This document shows positions 16,298 through 23,224 of a stretch of 23,608 nt of DNA, in pieces (position 1 is the stretch's first letter; the number at the start of each line of letters is the position of its first letter). The stretch spans positions 1-23,608 of the IMG/VR virus record IMGVR_UViG_3300045538_000326; one strand, written 5' to 3'. This DNA is from a virus. Made by a program: the position numbers and the translations under genes. The notes beneath the pieces were generated by a model. That model did no database searches, was not told the DNA's origin, and saw nothing but the letters and a program-made list of their open reading frames with translations.

Positions 16298-19200
16298 TTG
16301 TCTAATTGGAAAAAACTTGTAGTAAGTGGTAGTGGAGCACATCTTGCATCTGTAACTGCTTCTAATGGTTCTATCATATCCGGTTCACTCACCATGAGTG
16401 GATCTATAGTAAATGTTGATTACATAGATTTCATAGAAGCAACCGAAAATAAAGTTCCTGCAGAACTTCCAGGACGAATTTATTATGATAGTGAAGAAGA
16501 TGCTTTAACCGTTTATAGTAATATAGCAGATACCCAATTATATGTTGGTCAAGAAGAACATTATCTTGTAAAAAATAATTCAGGTACAACAATAAATGTT
16601 GGACAGTTAGTTATGTTTTCTGGATCAATCGGTAATTCTGGAAGATTAACCACCCAACTATGTGACCAAACAAAGTTGCCATCATCAGTTTATGTGATGG
16701 GAATTGCCGCTAATACAATGAATAACGGTGATGATGGTTTTGTAATTAACTTTGGTAAAGTAAAGGGTATAGATGCAACAGGAACTCCTGTTAGCCAAAC
16801 ATGGAATAATGGTGATATATTGTATGTTCACCCAACAATTCCTGGTGCTCTAACAAATCAAACACCATCCGAAGGCAAATGGAAACTGATAGTTGCTGCC
16901 GTAGTAAATAACACTGCAAATGGAACTATATTCGTAAGATTAACACCTGCAAATAACATCGGTGAATTGGATAATGTAACCGATAATAGTAGCACAAACG
17001 GTGACTTGCTGATTAAAAGCGGTTCGGTTTGGAAAAATTCAAAACAATTAACTGGTTCGTATGGTGTAACTGGTTCGATGGACATTACTGGTTCACTGAT
17101 AATAAACGGAACAAGTTATACTGCGGCAAGTTCTGGAACAAGTGGAACTGCAGGTTCATCCGGAACTGCAGGTTCTTCTGGAACTGCAGGTTCTTCTGGA
17201 ACATCTGGCTCATCCGGAACTGCAGGTTCTTCTGGAACTTCTGGTGCAAATGGAAGTTCTGGTTCATCTGGAAGTAGTGGAACATCTGGAGTATCTGGAT
17301 CATCTGGTTCATCTGGAACCTCTGGTGCAAATGGAAGTAGTGGTAGTTCTGGAACAAGTGGAACTGGTTTTACAACGGTATCAAATGCTGCTGATAACAG
17401 AATACTAACATCCGATGGTAGTTCAAATGCTGCTGTTGCAGAAAGTAATTTAACTTTTAACGGTTCAACATTGACCGTTACCGGTGATGCTGTTATTACC
17501 GGAAAAATAACTGCTCAAGAATTTCATACCGAATTTGTATCTTCATCTATATTATTTGAAAGTGGTTCAACAAAATTTGGTGATACATTAGACGACTTGC
17601 ATCAAGTAACCGGTTCAATGAGTATTACCGGTTCCTTGATAATAAATGGAACAAGTTATACTGCTGCTACATCGGGAACATCTGGAACTTCTGGTGCTAA
17701 TGGAAGTAGTGGAACATCCGGTTCATCTGGAACTTCTGGTTCATCGGGAACATCTGGTTCATCTGGAACTTCTGGTTCATCGGGAACATCTGGTTCATCT
17801 GGAACTTCTGGTGCTAATGGTGCTAATGGTTCATCGGGAACATCGGGTTCATCAGGAACATCTGGTTCATCAGGAACTTCTGGTGCTAATGGTGCTAATG
17901 GTTCATCGGGAACATCTGGTTCATCGGGAACATCTGGTTCATCTGGAACTTCTGGTGCTAATGGTGCTAATGGTTCATCGGGAACATCGGGTTCATCAGG
18001 AACTTCTGGTGCTAATGGAACATCGGGTTCATCAGGAACTTCTGGTGCTAATGGAACATCGGGTTCATCAGGAACTTCTGGTGCTAATGGAACTTCTGGT
18101 TCATCTGGTTCATCAGGAACTTCTGGTGCTAATGGAACTTCTGGTTCATCAGGAACATCGGGTTCATCTGGAACTTCTGGTGCAAATGGAAGTAGTGGTA
18201 GTTCTGGAACAAGTGGAACTGGATTTAATACTATAAACGGTCCTTTATCTGGAAGAGTCCTAATATCCAATGGAACAACTAATGCTGCTACTGCTTCGGT
18301 AAATTTAACATTTGATGGATCAACTTTAACCGTAACTGGAAATACAGTTGTTAGTGGAAGAATAACTGCTCAAGAATTTCACACACAATTTGTTTCCGCT
18401 TCAATTCTTTTCAGAAGTGGTTCAACAAAATTTGGTGATACATTAGACGATATTCACCAAATAACTGGTTCAATGTCAATAACTGGATCACTTCAAATTC
18501 CTCGATACGCAAGCAATCCAACTGCTTTACTCGGTGGAATTTACTACAATACAGGTGATAATAACATTTATCGTTCAAACGGATCAACTTGGTCATCAGC
18601 TGCTGGATCAAGTGGAACTTCTGGTTCATCTGGAACATCAGGTTCATCTGGAACTTCTGGTGCTAACGGTTCTTCGGGAACATCGGGAGTAAATGGTGCA
18701 GCTGGTTCATCAGGAACTTCCGGTTCTTCTGGAACTTCTGGTTCATCAGGAACTTCTGGTGCTAATGGAACATCGGGTTCATCAGGAACTTCTGGTGCTA
18801 ATGGAACTTCTGGTTCATCCGGAACATCTGGTGCTAATGGTGCTAATGGAACTTCCGGTTCATCTGGAACTTCTGGTGCTAATGGTGCTAATGGAACTTC
18901 CGGTTCATCAGGAACATCTGGTGCTAATGGTGCTAATGGTTCATCGGGAACATCTGGTTCATCCGGAACTTCTGGTGCTAATGGTGCTAATGGAACATCG
19001 GGTTCATCAGGAACTTCTGGTGCTAATGGAACTTCTGGTTCATCTGGTTCATCTGGAACATCTGGTGCTAATGGTGCTAATGGAACTTCTGGTTCATCTG
19101 GTTCATCTGGAACATCTGGTGCTAATGGTGCTGCTGGTGCTGCTGGTGCTGCTGGTTCTTCTGGAACTTCTGGTTCATCTGGAACATCTGGAAACACCGG

Positions 19201-19756
19201 TGTTTCTGGATCAAGTGGAACATCAGGAACATCAGGAACAGTAACATTATCTGGAACAACAGACAATGGTGTTATTACACTAAACGGTTCATCACCTAAT
19301 GCAACGGTAGAATCAAACTTAACATTTGATGGATCAACATTGGTGCTTACAGGATCAATGTCATTAAGTGGTTCCAAAGAAATTCAATATCCAACATTAG
19401 TTTCCTATACAGAAAAAATAAATATAGTATCTTCAAGTAATGCTGTTAGCGGTAATCTAACAATAAACTATCGTGATGGAAATGTTATTTTACATCATCA
19501 CAATGCAAGTTTAACAAATGTTACATTTACAAATGTTCCTGCTGCTGGTTCTGCTGCTAGTTTAACTTGGATGGTTAAAGGAACTAATGGATTATATGGT
19601 TTAAGTCCAGGTTCCGAAGTTCAATGGGAAAGTGGAAATGCTCCAAGTATACCATCAACAGATAATGAGATTTCAATTTTTACTTTAATGACAATAGATG
19701 GTGGTTCAACATGGCTAGGTATAGTTGTTGCTGAAAACCAAGCTAATTTAACGTAA
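16298..19756 (+). CDS. Second giant collagen-like tail fibre protein (1152 aa)
   Basis: The N-terminus MSNWKKLVVSGSGAHLASV is shared with the protein at 8549. Residues about 50-245 include a domain I recognise from phage fibres (EEHYLVKNNSGTTINVGQLV, MGIAANTMNNGDDGFV, WNNGDILYVHPT). Three Gly-X-Y arrays follow (77, 182 and 212 residues), separated by two modules of the form LTFxGSTLTVTG / ITAQEFHT / FGDTLDDxHQxTGS, homologous to the repeats in the protein at 6983. The last 170 residues (INYRDGNVILHHHNASLTN, ASLTWMVKG, DGGSTWLGIVV) are a common phage fibre C-terminal domain, probably the distal tip. TTG start is supported by GGAG at 7 bases. It lies directly downstream of the glycosyltransferase cassette and upstream of an RCC1 propeller. 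A tail-fibre role is strongly suggested by architecture. Confidence 0.85.
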   Translation: MSNWKKLVVSGSGAHLASVTASNGSIISGSLTMSGSIVNVDYIDFIEATENKVPAELPGRIYYDSEEDALTVYSNIADTQLYVGQEEHYLVKNNSGTTINVGQLVMFSGSIGNSGRLTTQLCDQTKLPSSVYVMGIAANTMNNGDDGFVINFGKVKGIDATGTPVSQTWNNGDILYVHPTIPGALTNQTPSEGKWKLIVAAVVNNTANGTIFVRLTPANNIGELDNVTDNSSTNGDLLIKSGSVWKNSKQLTGSYGVTGSMDITGSLIINGTSYTAASSGTSGTAGSSGTAGSSGTAGSSGTSGSSGTAGSSGTSGANGSSGSSGSSGTSGVSGSSGSSGTSGANGSSGSSGTSGTGFTTVSNAADNRILTSDGSSNAAVAESNLTFNGSTLTVTGDAVITGKITAQEFHTEFVSSSILFESGSTKFGDTLDDLHQVTGSMSITGSLIINGTSYTAATSGTSGTSGANGSSGTSGSSGTSGSSGTSGSSGTSGSSGTSGSSGTSGANGANGSSGTSGSSGTSGSSGTSGANGANGSSGTSGSSGTSGSSGTSGANGANGSSGTSGSSGTSGANGTSGSSGTSGANGTSGSSGTSGANGTSGSSGSSGTSGANGTSGSSGTSGSSGTSGANGSSGSSGTSGTGFNTINGPLSGRVLISNGTTNAATASVNLTFDGSTLTVTGNTVVSGRITAQEFHTQFVSASILFRSGSTKFGDTLDDIHQITGSMSITGSLQIPRYASNPTALLGGIYYNTGDNNIYRSNGSTWSSAAGSSGTSGSSGTSGSSGTSGANGSSGTSGVNGAAGSSGTSGSSGTSGSSGTSGANGTSGSSGTSGANGTSGSSGTSGANGANGTSGSSGTSGANGANGTSGSSGTSGANGANGSSGTSGSSGTSGANGANGTSGSSGTSGANGTSGSSGSSGTSGANGANGTSGSSGSSGTSGANGAAGAAGAAGSSGTSGSSGTSGNTGVSGSSGTSGTSGTVTLSGTTDNGVITLNGSSPNATVESNLTFDGSTLVLTGSMSLSGSKEIQYPTLVSYTEKINIVSSSNAVSGNLTINYRDGNVILHHHNASLTNVTFTNVPAAGSAASLTWMVKGTNGLYGLSPGSEVQWESGNAPSIPSTDNEISIFTLMTIDGGSTWLGIVVAENQANLT
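17135..17365 (+). repeat. Collagen-like Gly-X-Y array 1 of the second fibre gene
   Basis: About 77 codons; triplets GTA, GSS, GTS and GAN. A TCTGGAACTGCAGGTTC-type block is repeated near-perfectly at its start. Confidence 0.92.
17507..17635 (+). repeat. FGDT/HQxTGS module, copy 4 (43 codons)
   Basis: ITAQEFHTEFVSSS to HQVTGSMSITGS; same scheme as the 45-codon units at 7331, 7766 and 8225. Confidence 0.85.
17675..18220 (+). repeat. Collagen-like Gly-X-Y array 2 of the second fibre gene, with 72- and 36-base units
   Basis: About 182 codons. Copies of a block opening GGTGCTAATGGTGCTAATGG start at 17810, 17882 and 17954, exactly 72 bases (24 residues) apart. Two identical tandem 36-base units (GANGTSGSSGTS) fill 18008-18043 and 18044-18079. 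Confidence 0.93.
18362..18490 (+). repeat. FGDT/HQxTGS module, copy 5 (43 codons)
   Basis: ITAQEFHTQFVSAS to HQITGSMSITGS; the same length as copy 4 and very similar to it. Confidence 0.85.
18605..19240 (+). repeat. Collagen-like Gly-X-Y array 3 of the second fibre gene, with 45-base units
   Basis: About 212 codons. Blocks opening GGTGCTAATGGTGCTAATGG start at 18830, 18875 and 18920, exactly 45 bases (15 residues) apart. The 36-base unit of array 2 recurs from 18758. A short GAA triplet run (GAAGAAGAAG) lies near 19125-19150. Confidence 0.93.
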
Positions 19757-19780
19757 TACTTTAATTTTTGGTAATATATT

Positions 19781-20935
19781 ATGTTAGCAGATAGATTAAG
19801 AAATTCACCTATAAGAGATTATCTTGTTTCATATAATTTATATTCTTGGGGTGAGAATGGTAGTGGTGAACTTGGTATAGGTAACACCACAGATAAAAGT
19901 TCACCAAACCAAGTTGGTTCTGAAACAAGATGGACAGATATATCATCAGGAACTCACGATGACGTTGGAAAACAACATTCTCTTGCTATAGATAATAACC
20001 AAAGATTATGGGCATGGGGTGAGAATGGTAATGGTCAGTTGGGTATAGGTAACACAACTGATAAAAGTTCACCAATACAAGTTGGAACCGATAAATGGTT
20101 AAAAATTAGTGCTGGTTACGCAGTTAGTCATGGTATAAAGCATGATAATACCCTATGGGGCTGGGGATATTGGAACAACAGCAATATCGGTAGTGGATCA
20201 TTTTCTGATGTAACAACCCCATCTCAGATATTAAGTGGTTCGGGCGATTATTGGATAGAAGTTTCAAGTAGATACAATCATTCATTTGCTATTACTAATG
20301 TGGGTGTGCTTTTTACATGGGGAACTGATCTATATGGTGAAACGGGATTGGGTTATGGTCCACCAGTATTGACAACCATTTCAACGCCAGAGACAGTTAC
20401 ACCAACTCCTGAGTTAGGATGGAAAATAGCTTCTGCTGGTAATCGATTCAGTCTTGCAATACAAAATGATGGAACACTTTGGGCATGGGGCGAAGATACC
20501 TATGGTCAGATTGGACTGAATGGCGGCGGTAGTGGAATGGGATATGAAAGTGTTCCAGTTCAAGTTGGTGCACTAACAACATGGAAAAATGTATCAGCCG
20601 GAGGCGGACATTCTTTAGCATTAAAAAATGATGGAACTATTTGGTCATGGGGATATAATGGTAATGGTCAATTAGGACATGGTGATACAACGGATAGAAG
20701 TTCACCAACACAAATAGGAAGTGCAACTGATTGGGTTGATATAAGTGCTGGATATGAGTTTTCTCTGGCACTCAAATCCGATGGAAGTTTGTATGCTTGG
20801 GGATTGAATAATATAGGACAATTAGGCGATGGATCAACAACTACTAGATTAACACCAAGACAAATTGGAACAAACACTATAAAATATAGAAATATAGATG
20901 CTGGTTTTGATTATTCTATGGGATTACGAGAATAA
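19781..20935 (+). CDS. Seven-bladed RCC1-repeat beta-propeller protein (384 aa)
   Basis: Seven RCC1-type blades are visible, each with an aromatic-Ser/Ala/Gly/Thr-Trp-Gly core: Trp23, 79, 128, 180, 236, 290 and 340, spaced 49-56 residues. The motifs are of the form LWAWGENGNGQLG followed by SSPxQVG and WxxISAG/HSLAI. Seven blades make one complete propeller, with essentially nothing else but a 19-residue N-terminal lead. Eukaryotic RCC1 is a GTPase exchange factor, but bacterial and phage versions more often serve as binding scaffolds. Between two fibre/glycosylation genes a virion adhesin or host-protein binder is the likeliest role. Blades 1 and 2 are recently duplicated at DNA level. ATG 19781 has a weak leader TTTGGTAATATATT, like that at 13321. 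Confidence 0.87.
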   Translation: MLADRLRNSPIRDYLVSYNLYSWGENGSGELGIGNTTDKSSPNQVGSETRWTDISSGTHDDVGKQHSLAIDNNQRLWAWGENGNGQLGIGNTTDKSSPIQVGTDKWLKISAGYAVSHGIKHDNTLWGWGYWNNSNIGSGSFSDVTTPSQILSGSGDYWIEVSSRYNHSFAITNVGVLFTWGTDLYGETGLGYGPPVLTTISTPETVTPTPELGWKIASAGNRFSLAIQNDGTLWAWGEDTYGQIGLNGGGSGMGYESVPVQVGALTTWKNVSAGGGHSLALKNDGTIWSWGYNGNGQLGHGDTTDRSSPTQIGSATDWVDISAGYEFSLALKSDGSLYAWGLNNIGQLGDGSTTTRLTPRQIGTNTIKYRNIDAGFDYSMGLRE

Positions 20936-20939
20936 AGAT

Positions 20940-20944
20940 AAAGG
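20940..20944 (+). promoter_or_regulatory. Ribosome binding site deciding the start at 20952
   Basis: AAAGG, 7 bases before ATG 20952. The same frame is open upstream to 20898 but overlaps the RCC1 gene and has no site, so 20952 is preferred. Confidence 0.6.
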
Positions 20945-20951
20945 TTTTGTT

Positions 20952-21965
20952 ATGGTAGTAAAAGAAGAAATGCATCCGTTAGATATTGCATTGCAGTTTT
21001 GTATAAATGGAAATCCAACTGAAAGTGAAAATATATTGAAATCATTACCCAATAATGATCCAAGAGTGCTTTTTAATTTAGGATGGCATGAAATGCGCCA
21101 TGGAAATCTTAAAAAAGGTTTTGAATATATGAATTGTGGTCGTTTCATAAATGTATTCGGACTACCTGCACTTCCTGGAAAGATATGGAAAGACGAATCA
21201 CTTGAAAACAAAACGCTTCTTTTCAGATGCGAAGGTGGTTACGGTGATCAAATACTTAATTTTCGTTTTGCTAAAAGATTTCAAGAAATGGGTGCAAGGG
21301 TTTTAGTATCATGTGCACCAGAATTGAAAGCATTATTCTCCCGTCATGGATTTATCTGTGTTGATAACGAAGTAATAATGTGTGCACATTATGATTATTG
21401 GGTGCCTGCTATGTCAGCTGCATACGTTTTGGATATAGAATATGACAAATTAGATGGATCTGCATATATTTTTCCAAATAATCCATTAAATCTTTTTTCA
21501 AATGAAAAAAAATTAAAAGTAGGTATTCGTTGGAGTGGAAATCCTGAGTTTGAACACGAACAACATAGAAGATTTCCTCCGGAACTAATGATAGACTTAC
21601 ACAATACATCAAATACAACATTTTATTCACTTCAACGTGATAGTAACACAAAAAATGGTCTTCCATTTTCAGATATGGCAGATAAAATGAAAAGTTGGGA
21701 TGATACGGCAAACATAATTGCGGGTTTAGATTTAGTAATCACTTCATGCACTTCTATTGCTCATCTTGCCGCTGCTATGGGCATTCCAACGTGGATAGTT
21801 GTTCCAATAATGCCATATTATACATGGTCTTATCCGGGTGATAAGAGTTTTTGGTATAATTCCGTTACATTATTCAGACAGGAAGAATATGGAAATTGGG
21901 ATAAACCTTTCGATGATATAAAAAAAGAGTTAATTAAACTTGCTAATAACAAAACTTTTTTGTAA
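20952..21965 (+). CDS. TPR-containing GT9/GT41-like glycosyltransferase (337 aa)
   Basis: The N-terminal 80 residues look like one or two TPR helical pairs (PLDIALQFCINGNPTESENI, DPRVLFNLGWHEMRHGNLKK). A GT-B transferase follows with the phosphate-binding-type start EGGYGDQI (94-101), KVGIRWSGNPEFEHE in the middle, and ITSCTSIAHLAAAMGIP (His271) near the end, then LFRQEEYGNWD. This order is that of bacterial TPR-glycosyltransferases related to GT9 heptosyltransferases and GT41 O-GlcNAc transferase-like proteins. It is therefore a fourth sugar-transfer gene in the window and the second with a heptosyltransferase-like fold. TPRs often bind the protein acceptor, which fits a protein-glycosylating role, but donor and acceptor are unknown. 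Spacing of 16 bases to the RCC1 gene suggests one transcript. Confidence 0.75.
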   Translation: MVVKEEMHPLDIALQFCINGNPTESENILKSLPNNDPRVLFNLGWHEMRHGNLKKGFEYMNCGRFINVFGLPALPGKIWKDESLENKTLLFRCEGGYGDQILNFRFAKRFQEMGARVLVSCAPELKALFSRHGFICVDNEVIMCAHYDYWVPAMSAAYVLDIEYDKLDGSAYIFPNNPLNLFSNEKKLKVGIRWSGNPEFEHEQHRRFPPELMIDLHNTSNTTFYSLQRDSNTKNGLPFSDMADKMKSWDDTANIIAGLDLVITSCTSIAHLAAAMGIPTWIVVPIMPYYTWSYPGDKSFWYNSVTLFRQEEYGNWDKPFDDIKKELIKLANNKTFL

Positions 21966-21974
21966 TTTAGTAAC

Positions 21975-21982
21975 ATATTTAT
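21975..21982 (+). promoter_or_regulatory. ATATTTAT motif, candidate promoter element before 22017
   Basis: The octamer lies 34 bases before ATG 22017, in a 51-base gap (21966-22016) that is among the longest in the window and otherwise holds only AT-rich sequence. Confidence 0.35.
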
Positions 21983-22016
21983 AGTATATTGTTTACATAT
22001 AACATTTAGAGAAAAA

Positions 22017-22466
22017 ATGCAATACATCTATGTAGAAGATAATCAAGTTAAAGGATCTCCTAGTGAAATTCCTAAAAATTGGAAAAATATATCTAATTTT
22101 CATGCATTTGATGCAGAATTTTGGAAAATTCATGGCTGGTATCCGTATCGTTTTGTTAAAGTAGATGTTAATGATAACGAAGTATTAAATGGATCTAATG
22201 TAGTAATTGAAGAAAATGAAGTCGTTGAATATCAATTAAAGAGATTGAAAACCGAAGATGAAATACAAAATGAAATAAAAAGTGGATGGAGTAGAATTAG
22301 ACTTCAAAGAAATGAATTATTAAAAAGATGCGATTGGACACAATTACCAGATTCACCATTAAACTCACAAAAGAAAACGGAATGGCAAATTTATCGTCAG
22401 CATTTAAGAGATATAACAGATCAAGAAAATCCATTTTCTATATCATGGCCAATAAATCCAGAATAA
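22017..22466 (+). CDS. Tail-fibre assembly / tail assembly chaperone-like protein (149 aa)
   Basis: The N-terminal half is a small domain (QYIYVEDNQ, WKNISNFHAFD, WYPYRFVKV) of a kind seen in phage proteins encoded next to fibres. The C-terminal 55 residues follow the phage tail assembly chaperone pattern (Pfam PF16778-like): RNELLKRCDWTQLPDSPL (98-115), then Trp123, YRQHLRDIT (126-134) and a final SWPINP. Such proteins accompany tail-fibre genes and are thought to aid fibre or tail assembly; some are virion parts. Position a few kilobases downstream of two giant fibre genes agrees. A TAGAGA sequence shortly before the ATG is a plausible ribosome site. Confidence 0.75.
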   Translation: MQYIYVEDNQVKGSPSEIPKNWKNISNFHAFDAEFWKIHGWYPYRFVKVDVNDNEVLNGSNVVIEENEVVEYQLKRLKTEDEIQNEIKSGWSRIRLQRNELLKRCDWTQLPDSPLNSQKKTEWQIYRQHLRDITDQENPFSISWPINPE

Positions 22467-22469
22467 AAT

Positions 22470-23213
22470 ATGAATAATAAAATCTTAAAACTAATAAAAG
22501 AAATGAATCTTGCCATATTCAATGAAAATGAATTGGTAGATAAAGACGTTCTTGTAATTTATCCTGGTAAATTTCAACCAATGGCAATTTATCATCGTGA
22601 AGAATATGAAAGAATTTGCCGTAAGTTTGATAAAGATAATGTGTATATTGTTACCGATGATGTTACGGATCCAATAGAAAAACCATTGACCTATGACGAA
22701 AAGTTTGCAATTATGCGTCGTCATAATGTAAAACATATTCATAAATCAAATACACCGTTTCATGCAACAAATGTTATTGAACAATTTGATGGTGATTCAA
22801 CTATTCTAATTTACGCGGTAGATAAAGCTGATGTTTCTAAATTAAAAGATTACAAAAGGTTAATGAAATGGAATGGTAGTAGTAAACTACCATACAAAGA
22901 TATTCAGAATCCGTATGTTTATTACATGATAACAAATCATGTTCGATATGACATTCCATCATTTGGCGAAATGAATCCCAAATCAATTCAAAAGGCATTA
23001 AGTGATAGAGAAGCAAAATTATCGGAATTGAAATCTCGTTTCATTTCTATATTTGGTTGGTTTGATGCTGATATATTCAATATGGTTATCAGTAAATTCA
23101 ATAGTAAACGTGGAAAAATAAAAGAAGATAACAAAGATAAAAATGGTTTAAGACCATTACACATGATAACAAGAAAATTTTGGAATAAAGTTTACAACGA
23201 AATAATAAAGTAA
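22470..23213 (+). CDS. Nucleotidyltransferase-fold (cytidylyltransferase/NMNAT-like) protein (247 aa)
   Basis: VLVIYPGKFQPMAIYHREEY (27-46) has the first strand and G-[KR]-F-Q-P signature of the HIGH-type nucleotidyltransferase superfamily (NMN adenylyltransferase, cytidylyltransferases). VYIVTDD, PLTYDEKFAIMRRH and TILIYAVDKAD follow in the expected order. The HxGH site is atypical: the second histidine is kept (His42) but the first is replaced and the Gly is Tyr. Proteins of this type occur in T4-like environmental phages, where their substrate is not established. The C-terminal 90 residues (SRFISIFGWFDADIF, GLRPLHMITRKFWNKVYNEI) are helical and unassigned. It starts 3 bases after the preceding stop. 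It could make an activated sugar or cofactor, or be a structural derivative of the fold. Confidence 0.7.
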   Translation: MNNKILKLIKEMNLAIFNENELVDKDVLVIYPGKFQPMAIYHREEYERICRKFDKDNVYIVTDDVTDPIEKPLTYDEKFAIMRRHNVKHIHKSNTPFHATNVIEQFDGDSTILIYAVDKADVSKLKDYKRLMKWNGSSKLPYKDIQNPYVYYMITNHVRYDIPSFGEMNPKSIQKALSDREAKLSELKSRFISIFGWFDADIFNMVISKFNSKRGKIKEDNKDKNGLRPLHMITRKFWNKVYNEIIK

Positions 23214-23224
23214 AAGGTTATGTT

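Noticed and set aside
17646-18236. Alternate + strand frame (Leu-Val-His-Glu-rich, 196 codons) over array 2, and similar ones at 3502, 4396 and 18693
   Set aside because: A +1-type shadow of the same repeats with no ribosome site; low-complexity composition is dictated by the array DNA.
17656-18270. 204-codon antisense frame, and a 269-codon one at 18568-19377, rich in Pro-Asp-Val-Pro-Glu
   Set aside because: They are the complement of the Gly-Ser-Thr arrays; the regular composition follows from the repeat, there is no start context, and all genes are on the + strand.
20898-20951. Upstream in-frame start for the TPR glycosyltransferase
   Set aside because: It would overlap the RCC1 gene and lacks a site; ATG 20952 has AAAGG.
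21974-21985. Reverse-strand CTATAAATA as a T4/cyanophage late promoter
   Set aside because: No gene lies on the minus strand downstream; I treat the + strand octamer as the candidate instead.
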